A stretch of 64,000 bases of DNA from JACKIC01 sp964392305 (lineage in GTDB: Bacteria; Planctomycetota; UBA1135; UBA2386). How positions within the stretch are numbered: the stretch's first letter is position 1; each line of letters begins with the position of its first letter. This document shows positions 37,452 to 45,823 of this stretch, in pieces. Both the position numbers and the translations under genes were made by a program. Under the pieces are notes generated by a model. That model did no database searches. It worked only from the letters and a program-made list of their open reading frames with translations, and had not been told where the DNA came from. The DNA lies in contig CAYMPV010000027.1 in assembly GCA_964392305.1 (NCBI GenBank), forward strand, positions 22,820-86,819, in the 5' to 3' direction.

Positions 37452-37750
37452 ACTGGGCCCTCGCGTTCGCGCTGACCTGCGTGATCGAACTGCCGATCGT
37501 GATCGCCTGGGCGCGCGGCAGGCGGCGCCACCGCGTCGCGATCGACGCGTTCGCCGCCAACCTGTTCACGCATCCCGCGGCCTGGTACCTGGTGCGGTCA
37601 CTCGGCACACCGTGGCTCGCGGTCGAAATCGGCGTGACCGCGGTCGAGTCGCTCGTCTACCGCCGCGTGAGCGGCTTCGATTGGTGGCGCGCGATCGCGG
37701 CGTCGGGCTGCGCCAACGGCGTCACGGCCGCGCTGTCCTTCGTGTTCTGA
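37448..37750 (+). CDS. Small integral membrane protein
   Basis: The product is 100 aa with three hydrophobic segments (start W-A-L-A-F-A-L-T-C-V-I-E-L-P-I-V-I-A-W, middle W-Y-L-V-R-S-L, end A-L-S-F-V-F) and basic loops (R-G-R-R-R-H-R). There is a charged E-L-P inside the first helix. I do not recognise a family. The ATG overlaps the stop of the small upstream frame, so it is likely the last gene of a LysM operon, ending at a strong hairpin. Confidence 0.6.
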   Translation: MNWALAFALTCVIELPIVIAWARGRRRHRVAIDAFAANLFTHPAAWYLVRSLGTPWLAVEIGVTAVESLVYRRVSGFDWWRAIAASGCANGVTAALSFVF

Positions 37751-37767
37751 ATCGACCCCGTACATGC

Positions 37768-37801
37768 GACGGCCGCCGCAGGCGGGCCCGCGGCGGCCGT
37801 C
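37768..37801. terminator. Strong bidirectional hairpin terminator
   Basis: A perfect 12-bp stem (37768-37779 with 37790-37801) and 10-base loop lie between convergent gene ends at 37750 and 37820. No U-run is present. Confidence 0.65.
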
Positions 37802-37819
37802 ATCGTGCGCAACGATCGA

Positions 37820-40558
37820 TCACTTGATCTTGTGCACGTTGATGACGGACCGTTCGTCATCGGTGCCGTGGCAGATCGCGCAAGACTCGGCGCCGAACAT
37901 CGTGGTGTTGACGTCCATGTGCGCGAGTGCGGCGCTGTCGGTGTGACAGCTGCTGCACGCGACCATCCACGAGCGCGTCATGATGTTCTGCAGCGGGTGG
38001 CGGCGCTCCGCCGGCAGCTGCCAGACGGTGTTGTCACCGTGGCACTTGGCGCAGTCCTGCACGCCGCCCGGCATCGCCGGGAACACTTCCTTGTGCGCCG
38101 CGTGCAGCCAGTGCCGGAACTCGACCGACTCACCGACCGCGCTGCCGCCCTCGTAGAGCGGCCGACCTTCCATGCCCGCGGTGCTGTGGCACGACAGGCA
38201 GGTCTCGAGGCTGCGGCGGCTGCCGCCGTGGAACTGCAGGCTGTTGTGGCAGCCGTAGCAGCTCTGCGGGTCGGCGCGCGGCACCTCGACGATCTCGGTG
38301 GCGCTGCCGAACAGCAGCTGCGTCACGGTCGAGTCGGCGCCTTCGGTGTAGGTCGTCGTCTCGGTCGCACGCGTCACGCTCAGCGACCTGGCGCCGTGCA
38401 GGTCGAACGTATAGGTGCCGTCGAGCAGCGGCAGACCGGTCCAGTCACCCCAGTCTTCGCCGTTGGTCGCGGTGTTGTTGATCGAGCCCGGATAGACGGT
38501 CGGGATCTCGAAGTCGGTGGTGTAGGTGGCGAGCAGTTCGCCGTCGCCGATCTCCGCGGTCTCGGTGAAGACACCGGTCAACGCGTCGAGATTGTAGAGC
38601 GAAGCGGACACGCTCGTCGTCGTCACCTTGGTGACCGTCGCGCCGATCGCGTGGTCGTGGCTCAGACCGGCCTTGTAGGTCGTCTTGTACATCGACCCGA
38701 ACCACAGCCGATCGCCCTGCACCATCTGCACGCGCAGGAATTCGCGAGCGCCGGCGTTGGCGTCGTCGACGAGGATGTAGTCGCCGTTGGCGAAGTTGGC
38801 GCCGCCGCCGACCTGCACGTCGAGGAAGTTCTGCGCGGCGCGCGCTTCGGCCAGCAGCGTGGTCGTGCCACCGGTGCCGGTGACGCGCAACACGGTGGTC
38901 GCGGCGCCCGTGCGGTTCCAGTGCGGCGCGCGCGAACTGCCGAAGGTGTTGAGGTGGACGTCCGAGACGCCGATCGACTCGTAGAAGACGATCTCCGGCA
39001 GCCGGAACGTGTAGGGGCCGTCGCCGACGAACAGGTCCGTCGGGATGCGTTGGTAGTTGAGCAGTTGCGGATTGACGGTCGGGCCCGTCAGCAGCGTCTC
39101 GATGCGGCTCAGGGAGCTGGCCTGGATCACCGCGCCGTCGTTGTTCTTGGCCGAGAACGTGACCTCGACCTTCTCACCTGCTTCGAAGCGACCGTTGCCG
39201 TTGCCGATGTCGGTCACCGAAGCGACCTCGAACACCACACCCTGGGCGACCGTCGGGTCGACCAGCGGGTGGCGGTGCGCGTCGATCAGGTCGAGCGGCG
39301 TGCCGGCCTCCCGGTGGCACTGCGTGCAGGCGGCGCTGTCGGCCTGCGGCGGCATCGTCGAGCCGTTCGCGGTGTAGGCGTGGCTCGGTTCCCAGTCGTC
39401 GTGGCACGACGTGCACGTGGTGATCGTCGGCTTGGTCCAGATGGTGTCGCCCTGCAGCGGCGCGCCGAGCGGGCCGGCGCCGTCGGGGTCGCCGTGGCAC
39501 TCGTTGCACTCGGACGGACCGCGACGCATCGTGTCTTCGGCAGACCGCTGCGCCGACGTCAGCGTCGAGTAACCCAGATCGCGCGGCATCGGCGTGTAGA
39601 AGCTCGGCCAGGCAGGCCACGTCACCGTCGAGAAGTCGATGAGCGAGTTGCCGTAGCCCATGATCTGGTAGGGCTTGGGCGTCGCGCCGTAGTTGCGGCT
39701 GCCGTCGGGGTTGGTGGTCATGCCGAGCACCGAGGGCAGGTGCTTGCCGGAGTGGATCTTGTGGATCATCACCTTGAAGTCGATCCCGACGCCGGGCGTA
39801 CCGCCGGCGACGCTCGCATCGTTCTTGTCCTCGGCGCCCGCGGTGTGGCACAGCAGGCAGTTGGTGATCTGGTTGCGGTTGTCGCCGTGGGCGCGCAACT
39901 CGGTGTGGCACTTGTTGCAGTTGGCGAGCAGCACGACCTCGCGCGGCTCGAGCGTGGTCGCCTCGCCGAGCAGGAAGTTGCGCGTCGCGTTGCCAGGATC
40001 GCGGTAGAGCACGCCGTCGATCGTGTAGTCCTTGCGGATCTCCAGGCCGACGGTGTAGGTGCCGTCGATGAGCGGCTGGTCGGTGAGTTCGCCTTCGCTG
40101 AGCGCCGACGTGTCGTTGAGCGGCGCCAGATACTTGTCCGGGATCGCGACCGCGAACTGGTAGGTGTAGGCGCCGACATCGCGCTTCGTCGCGCGCGCGA
40201 CGACATCACTCTGCGACGCGATGACGCGCTGGTAGTTGGACGTCGGGCCCGACACCATGATCGAGGCGCGCGCCATCGTCGACAGCTCCAGCGGCTCACC
40301 GGCGTCGGTGGTGATCTTGAAGTCGACCGTGAGCAGGTCGCCGACGTCGGCGTGACCAGGGGTGCGACCGCGCACCTCTTCGATGGTCACGACCACGCCG
40401 GGCAGCACGCCGTCAGCGGGCACGTTCGGCTCGGGAGCGATGCCGGCCGGAGGCGGCGAGGAGTTGCTGTCGTGGCAAGCGCCGAGGAACAGCAACAGGG
40501 TGGCTGCGGCGAGAGCCGAGCCACGAAGAAGGCTGGGGGGGTTCGGGGAGCGGAGCAT
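37820..40558 (-). CDS. OmcA/MtrC-family decaheme c-type cytochrome, lipoprotein
   Basis: The product is 912 aa from the ATG at 40558. A lipobox L-G-A-C near residue 28 predicts a lipoprotein. Ten C-x-x-C-H motifs are present, in order C-N-K-C-H, C-L-L-C-H, C-N-E-C-H, C-T-S-C-H, C-T-Q-C-H (first five), then C-Y-G-C-H, C-L-S-C-H, C-A-K-C-H, C-S-S-C-H and C-A-I-C-H. Split-barrel-like beta regions precede each pentaheme block, as in Shewanella MtrC/OmcA. Such proteins pass electrons across or outside the cell surface. No MtrA/MtrB homologues are nearby, so how electrons reach it is unknown. ATG 40600 is an alternative start. Confidence 0.88.
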   Translation of the reverse strand: MLRSPNPPSLLRGSALAAATLLLFLGACHDSNSSPPPAGIAPEPNVPADGVLPGVVVTIEEVRGRTPGHADVGDLLTVDFKITTDAGEPLELSTMARASIMVSGPTSNYQRVIASQSDVVARATKRDVGAYTYQFAVAIPDKYLAPLNDTSALSEGELTDQPLIDGTYTVGLEIRKDYTIDGVLYRDPGNATRNFLLGEATTLEPREVVLLANCNKCHTELRAHGDNRNQITNCLLCHTAGAEDKNDASVAGGTPGVGIDFKVMIHKIHSGKHLPSVLGMTTNPDGSRNYGATPKPYQIMGYGNSLIDFSTVTWPAWPSFYTPMPRDLGYSTLTSAQRSAEDTMRRGPSECNECHGDPDGAGPLGAPLQGDTIWTKPTITTCTSCHDDWEPSHAYTANGSTMPPQADSAACTQCHREAGTPLDLIDAHRHPLVDPTVAQGVVFEVASVTDIGNGNGRFEAGEKVEVTFSAKNNDGAVIQASSLSRIETLLTGPTVNPQLLNYQRIPTDLFVGDGPYTFRLPEIVFYESIGVSDVHLNTFGSSRAPHWNRTGAATTVLRVTGTGGTTTLLAEARAAQNFLDVQVGGGANFANGDYILVDDANAGAREFLRVQMVQGDRLWFGSMYKTTYKAGLSHDHAIGATVTKVTTTSVSASLYNLDALTGVFTETAEIGDGELLATYTTDFEIPTVYPGSINNTATNGEDWGDWTGLPLLDGTYTFDLHGARSLSVTRATETTTYTEGADSTVTQLLFGSATEIVEVPRADPQSCYGCHNSLQFHGGSRRSLETCLSCHSTAGMEGRPLYEGGSAVGESVEFRHWLHAAHKEVFPAMPGGVQDCAKCHGDNTVWQLPAERRHPLQNIMTRSWMVACSSCHTDSAALAHMDVNTTMFGAESCAICHGTDDERSVINVHKIK

Positions 40559-40799
40559 GGGAGTCACACCACTGTGGCGGCGCCGGAATGACGACCGCAT
40601 GACGGAGAAGTGAAGCCGCCGGGCATCACGCTGCACAGCCCGCCGAAGGGCTATGCGGGGTGGGACTCTGTGCGTAGCGATTGTGCGATCGCTCGCCCCT
40701 TGCCCGGCCGCCAGTCGCCCATGGCGTCGTTGGCATGGGGCCTACCGCCCACGGCTCTCCTACCGGATCCCAGCCGCTCGGCCCGAATCGCCTCCGACG

Positions 40800-42065
40800 T
40801 CACTTGCCGCCGACTCGATGAGGCAGCGGGTAACCCGGCGGCGCCACGCTGAACCTGCCGAGCTTGTCGCTGTGGAACAGCCTGGACTCACTGCCCTCGA
40901 GCCATTGACGCCAACCGTCCGCGGTTTCGAACTGCTGCCCCGTGTAGCGCTCGAGCACGCGCCGCGCGGCCGCGTCGTCGGCCGATGCCAGCAACTCGAC
41001 ACAACGACGCAGCGAGGCCGTCAGCCGGTTGTCGAGCCCGAGCTGCTTGCAGTCGGCATCGATCTGCCAGCGGCCGTCGACCCGAACCACGAAGGGAAGT
41101 TCGGCCGCACACAACGCCCGCAGCGCGGCCAGATCGTCGCCCGCCGCGGCCAGCCAAGCCTCAGGCAACTGCTTCTTGTAGTACGCCGAGAGACCGTCTG
41201 GCGATGCGACGTAGACACTGAGCCACTCGCGCGAATTCGTCTTGCCGACCGAGAGCGCCGACTTGCCGTCGAACCGACGCATGTAGGCGAGTGTGTTCAA
41301 GAACACCGTGCGAGCCTCGTCGGCCATCTCGTCGGGCGCCGCCGCGAAACCCCAGTGGAAGAAGTTGCCCTGCCGACCGAGCGCGACGGCGCGCGCGTTC
41401 TTGCTGTTCCTGCCGCTGGCGATCCATTCGGCGTCGGGGCTGTCCTCGAAGCCGTAGCCGTCCGCCACGACGCCGACGTAGCGGCCGATCTTGCCGCGGT
41501 AGATGTTCCACGCTGGCATCGTCGCACCGAGCGCCGCGCCGCAGGGGTGCCGGCGATAGTGCTCGGGCGTCGCCATCTCGTGCAGCGTCGGCGTCACCGG
41601 GAACGGACCTTGGAAGATCGGATGCGAGGCGTCCACACCGTGGGCCTCTTCGTAGAGACACATTCAAAGCCAGTCGAGCTTGAGGTCGAGCCGGTCGGTG
41701 ATCATCGCCATGCCGCCGATCACGACGGTCGGCCGATCGAACGCGGCGGTCAGCGACTTCGGCCGCGGCACGCTGATGCGTTCGGCCTTGCCCTCGGCGT
41801 TGCGCACGATCGGGTCCGGGCAGTCGAGGATCAGCACGTCGGCGTCGCCCATCGACTGTTCGGTCAGCTGCTCGACGTCGATCACCGCGAACCCATTCGT
41901 GCGCGGCTGCAGGAACTCGCGCCACGCCGCGGTGCGCGCGTCGTCGGGTTTGCCGGCGTAGAGCACGCGCAGGTCGAGGTGCTGGTCGGCGGCGGGTGCG
42001 GGCGCCGCGCCTTCCTGGGCGGCGGTCGTGGCGGCGAGCAACATCGAGGCGAAGACGAAGCGCAT
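40800..42065 (-). CDS. Candidate selenoprotein of unrecognised family, in-frame TGA
   Basis: Two frames meet end to end: 41667-42065 (signal peptide ending T-T-A-A-Q, then a flavodoxin/ThuA-like alpha-beta stretch with V-L-I-L-D-C-P-D-P and V-V-I-G-G-M-A) and 40800-41663. The only break is TGA at 41664-41666. Read through, the product is 421 aa with L-D-W-L-U134-M-C136-L-Y-E-E-A-H. Conserved-looking blocks on both sides (H-P-I-F-Q-G-P-F after, V-I-G-G before) make one protein plausible. The SD A-A-G-G-A lies 6 bases before the ATG at 42065. A SECIS-like hairpin starts 15 bases after the TGA. I do not recognise the family, though the fold may relate to ThuA-like proteins. If not recoded it would be a nonsense-mutated gene. 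Confidence 0.75.
41626..41648 (-). promoter_or_regulatory. Bacterial SECIS-like hairpin
   Basis: The minus-strand RNA forms G-A-G-G-C-C-C-A-C paired with G-U-G-G and G-C-C-U-C, nine pairs in all, with a 2-base bulge (A-C) on the 3' side and a G-G-U loop. The loop starts 24 bases after the UGA and has G in its first position. Spacing, bulge and loop fit a SelB-binding element. Confidence 0.72.
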
Positions 42066-42237
42066 GACGTTCCTTGGGTTGTGGGCCGGTCGCGGGTCAG
42101 AGCACGATACCGCCCCTCGGCATCACGCACACACCACCTGCAGCGCGGTCTCGCTCCCTGCGTCGTTGGGTTGGCCAGTCCTCACGACCGCCGCACGTGC
42201 ACACCGCACACTCGCGCCGTAACCTCCTCGCCCCGCT

Positions 42238-45200
42238 GTGCCCCCCGCCCCCACCGACACCCTGATCGAGCAGTTCCAGCGGCTGCCGACCACGCGCACG
42301 CTGCTCGAACAACTGCGCCGCGGCTCACACGTGCGCGCGGGCGGCCTGTGGGGTGCCTCCGCGGGGCTGCTGCTCGCGACCGTGCTGCGGCAACACCAGG
42401 GCCCCGTGCTCGCCCTGTGCGCCGACGACGTCGACAGCCTGCAACTGCAGACCGACCTCGCCGCGTTCGGGGTCCCCTCACTGGTGTTGCCGTGTGAAGA
42501 GCAGACCGACGACGGCGAGCCCGATCCCACGTCGCGCAGCGAACGGCAACGCGTCCTGCGCCAGCACGCGGCGAGCAAGACGCCGTTGATCTCCAGCCTG
42601 CAGGCCATGCTGCAGAAGGTGGCGACGCCCAAGAGCCTTGGCCGCGGCAACCTCGAGTTGCGCACCGGCCAGAACCTGCAGCGCGCGCTCGTGCTGCAGC
42701 GCGCCGAACAAGCGGGCTTGCGGTCGGTGCCGCTGGTGCTCGCGCCCGGCGAGATCAGCGTGCGCGGCGACGTCGTCGACGTGTTCCCGATGGCGGCGGA
42801 ATGCGCGATCCGGCTCGAGTTCTTCGACGACGTGCTCGAGTCGATCCGCGCCTTCGACGCGTCGAGCCAACGCACCACCGCGGTGCACGAACAGTACGTG
42901 CTCGCGCTCGGCGCCGCGCAGGAGACCGTGGACGGGCCGGTGCTCAAACACCTCTCGACCCAGAAGCTGCTGGTCGTGATGTTCGAGCCACTGCGCATCG
43001 ACGAACGCAAGGCGCGGCTGCTGCAGTTCGACAGCACCTTGGCGCGCGACGTCGACGGCTTGCAGGAGACGCTGCGGCCGTGCCCCCATCTGCACCTGTC
43101 GTCGCTCCCTAGCCACGACCTCGACTACAAGATCCTGTCGGCGGGCTCGGCGGTCGGCTCGGGCGAGGCGGATCCTGCGGGGCGCCTGCGCAGCGTGCGC
43201 GGCATGCAGGGACGCGTCTTGCTGTTCTGCCGCAGCGAGGACGAACGGCAGCGCCTGCTCGAGATCTTCGCGCACAAACAGCTCGACCTGCGCCAGGAGA
43301 ACGTCGACCTGCTGCCCTTGGGCATCAGCCGCGGCTTCCGCGTGCCCGAGCTGCAGACCACCGCGCTGTCGAACGTCGAGTTCGCCGGCGTGCCGCAGCA
43401 GGCGCGCGTGCGCGAACGCGTCGCGGTGCCGAGCCGCGCGATCCAGAGCTTCTTCGAACTTGGCCCCGGCGATCTCGTCGTGCACGCCGTGCACGGCGTG
43501 GCGCGTTTCGAGGGCACCGAGCTGGTGTCGCGCGGCGACGGCGTCGAGGAGCACCTGCGGTTGTGTTTCGCCGAAGAGGTCAAGCTGCTGGTGCCGGCCA
43601 GCAAGATCCACCTGGTCCAGAAGTACGTCGGCAGCGGCGGCGGTGCTGGCAGGGGTGGGGCACCGCTCGACAAGTTGGGCGGCAAGGGTTTCCAGAAGCG
43701 CAAGGAACAGGTCCAAGAAGCCCTGTTCGATCTCGCCGCCGAGTTGCTCGAGGTGCAGAGCCAACGCGCGTTGGTGACGCGGCCGCCGCATCAACCCGAC
43801 CCCGCCGAACGCGACTTCCTCGACTCGTTTCCGTTCCGCGACACGCAGGACCAGGTGCGCGCATGGAGCGAGATCGCCGCCGATCTGCAGAAGACCACGC
43901 CGATGGACCGCCTGCTGTGCGGCGACGTCGGTTTCGGCAAGACCGAGATCGCGCTGCGCGCCGCGTTCCGCGTCGCCGTGCACGGCCGCCAGGTCGCCGT
44001 ACTCGCGCCGACCACGATCCTCGCCGAACAACACGCCAGGACGTTCGCGAGGCGCTGCGAACCGTTCGGCATCCGCGTCGAGCTGTTGTCGCGCTACCGC
44101 ACCGCCAAACAGCGCCGCGAGGTGCAGGAAGGGCTGCAACGCGGCAATGTCGACATCGTCGTCGGCACCCACCAGCTGCTCGGCAAGGACGTCACCTTCC
44201 ACGACCTCGCGCTGGTGGTCATCGACGAAGAGCAACGCTTCGGCGTGCGCCAGAAGGAACGCCTCAAACAGCTGCGCGCCGAGGTCGACGTGCTGACACT
44301 GAGTGCGACACCGATCCCGCGCACCCTGCACGGCTCGCTGCTCGGCATCCGCGGCATCAGCACGCTCGACAACCCGCCCCCCGGACGCCAGGAGGTCGAG
44401 ACACGCGTCTTGTTCCGCGACGACCGCGTGCTGCAGGAAGCGCTGGTCCGCGAACTGTCGCGCGGCGGCCAGGTGTTCGTGCTGCACAACCGCATCGACG
44501 AACTGCAGGTGCTCGCGCAGCGCCTGCGCGGCCTCGCGCCCGGCGCGCGCATCGCGATCGGCCACGGCCAGATGAGCGAGGCCGAGATCGAGAAGACCGT
44601 GCGCGCGTTCGTGCGCGGCGAGTTCGACGTGCTGGTGTCGACGACGATCGTCGAGAACGGCCTCGACATCGCCCGCGCCAACACGATCCTGATCGACCGC
44701 GCCGAACACTTCGGCCTCGCCGAGCTGCACCAGCTGCGCGGTCGCGTCGGCCGCAGCGACCAGAAGGCCTATTGCCTGTTGCTGCTCGACCGCGACGAGC
44801 CGCCGAGCCAGGAGGCGCGCAAACGGCTCAAGGCGCTCGAGGAGTTCTCGCACCTCGGCGCGGGCTTCGCGATCGCGATGAAGGACCTCGAGATCCGCGG
44901 CGCCGGCAACCTGCTGGGCCCGCAGCAGTCCGGCCACATCGCCTCGGTCGGCTACGACATGTACTGCCAGTTGCTGCGTTCGGCGGTCGAGTCCGCGAAG
45001 GTGCAGCGGCCGGTGCCGATGCACGTCGTCGAAGTCGACGTCGACCTGCGCCTGCAGGCGTTCCTGCCCGCCGACTTCCTCACCGACCCGCGCCAGCGCC
45101 TCGAGCTGTTGCGTGAGATGGACGAGGCGATCGACGACGAACATCTCGCGGCGCTGCAGGCCGAGTTGCGCGATCGCTACGGCAAGCTGCCCAAGCCCGT

Positions 45201-45534
45201 GCTGACGCTGCTGCGCGTGTTCCGCCTCAAGCACGGCCTGCAGGGCCTCGGCGTGTTGTCGATGCAGTGGGTCGAGAACGACCGCCTCGTCGTGCGCCAC
45301 CCGCCGGGCGTGCCGCTCGGCGGCAGCTGGCTCGATTGTTTCGCCGACGTGCGCCCCGTCGAAGCCGGCAAGACGCACCTGTTGCTGCCGCCGCAGCGCG
45401 GCAAGAAGGACTACAAGGCCGAAGACGTGCTCGAGTTCGTACTCGGCGCGATCACCGGAAAGCTGCCGGCGTTGCCGCGCAAGGCGCCGCCCAAGCCGCA
45501 ACGCACCGGGCGCCGCGATCTGCCGTGGACATGA
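42238..45534 (+). CDS. mfd: Transcription-repair coupling factor Mfd
   Basis: The product is 1098 aa (usual length 1100-1170) from a GTG start. The N-terminal UvrB-homology region is followed by the CarD-like RNA polymerase interaction domain (G-P-G-D-L-V-V-H-A-V-H-G-V-A-R-F). The RecG-like translocase has Walker A G-D-V-G-F-G-K-T-E (about 562-570), D-E-E-Q (663-666), S-A-T-P-I-P-R-T-L and the motif V/VI region R-G-R-V-G-R-S. A TRCF C-terminal domain closes it. The enzyme removes stalled RNA polymerase and recruits UvrA. The UvrB-homology Walker A is absent, as normal. The start is chosen for lack of an upstream ATG; no SD is visible. Confidence 0.96.
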   Translation: MPPAPTDTLIEQFQRLPTTRTLLEQLRRGSHVRAGGLWGASAGLLLATVLRQHQGPVLALCADDVDSLQLQTDLAAFGVPSLVLPCEEQTDDGEPDPTSRSERQRVLRQHAASKTPLISSLQAMLQKVATPKSLGRGNLELRTGQNLQRALVLQRAEQAGLRSVPLVLAPGEISVRGDVVDVFPMAAECAIRLEFFDDVLESIRAFDASSQRTTAVHEQYVLALGAAQETVDGPVLKHLSTQKLLVVMFEPLRIDERKARLLQFDSTLARDVDGLQETLRPCPHLHLSSLPSHDLDYKILSAGSAVGSGEADPAGRLRSVRGMQGRVLLFCRSEDERQRLLEIFAHKQLDLRQENVDLLPLGISRGFRVPELQTTALSNVEFAGVPQQARVRERVAVPSRAIQSFFELGPGDLVVHAVHGVARFEGTELVSRGDGVEEHLRLCFAEEVKLLVPASKIHLVQKYVGSGGGAGRGGAPLDKLGGKGFQKRKEQVQEALFDLAAELLEVQSQRALVTRPPHQPDPAERDFLDSFPFRDTQDQVRAWSEIAADLQKTTPMDRLLCGDVGFGKTEIALRAAFRVAVHGRQVAVLAPTTILAEQHARTFARRCEPFGIRVELLSRYRTAKQRREVQEGLQRGNVDIVVGTHQLLGKDVTFHDLALVVIDEEQRFGVRQKERLKQLRAEVDVLTLSATPIPRTLHGSLLGIRGISTLDNPPPGRQEVETRVLFRDDRVLQEALVRELSRGGQVFVLHNRIDELQVLAQRLRGLAPGARIAIGHGQMSEAEIEKTVRAFVRGEFDVLVSTTIVENGLDIARANTILIDRAEHFGLAELHQLRGRVGRSDQKAYCLLLLDRDEPPSQEARKRLKALEEFSHLGAGFAIAMKDLEIRGAGNLLGPQQSGHIASVGYDMYCQLLRSAVESAKVQRPVPMHVVEVDVDLRLQAFLPADFLTDPRQRLELLREMDEAIDDEHLAALQAELRDRYGKLPKPVLTLLRVFRLKHGLQGLGVLSMQWVENDRLVVRHPPGVPLGGSWLDCFADVRPVEAGKTHLLLPPQRGKKDYKAEDVLEFVLGAITGKLPALPRKAPPKPQRTGRRDLPWT

Positions 45535-45552
45535 CACGAAGGGCCGGGTGCT

Positions 45553-45798
45553 TCACGCCGGATACGCCTCGATGACGCCACTGCACAAGTAGACCAACCA
45601 GGTCTGGCCGCCCTCTTCCATTTCCCCCACGAAGAGGCAGCCAGCGACATCACACGCGTTCGCGACATGGGCAGGCGGCGGCGACGGATCGAGCAGCCCC
45701 AATTCGTACTTCGCGCCGAGGCAAGCGGCCTTGCCGACTAGTTCGGCGACGACAGCGGGCGGACCCTGCGGGAAGCGAACGACGATCGAGGCACTCAT
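45553..45798 (-). CDS. Small protein of unknown function
   Basis: The product is 81 aa with no signal peptide. It contains three Cys (A-A-C-L-G-A, N-A-C-D-V-A-G-C) and ends C-S-G-V-I-E-A-Y-P-A. I recognise no family. It sits between mfd (convergent) and the kinase gene (upstream, same strand, 25-base gap), so it could be the second gene of the kinase transcription unit. ATG 45798 is preferred over the GTG one codon earlier. Confidence 0.5.
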   Translation of the reverse strand: MSASIVVRFPQGPPAVVAELVGKAACLGAKYELGLLDPSPPPAHVANACDVAGCLFVGEMEEGGQTWLVYLCSGVIEAYPA

Positions 45799-45823
45799 CA
45801 CCGCAACCTAGCCGGGCTCTGAC

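Noticed and set aside
37805..40591. Plus-strand open frame of 928 codons
   Set aside because: It is antisense to the decaheme cytochrome, which has ten CXXCH motifs and a lipobox; the antisense protein is Val/Arg/Gly/His-rich without motifs.
42478..45537. Minus-strand open frame of 1019 codons
   Set aside because: It is antisense to mfd, whose domains are complete.
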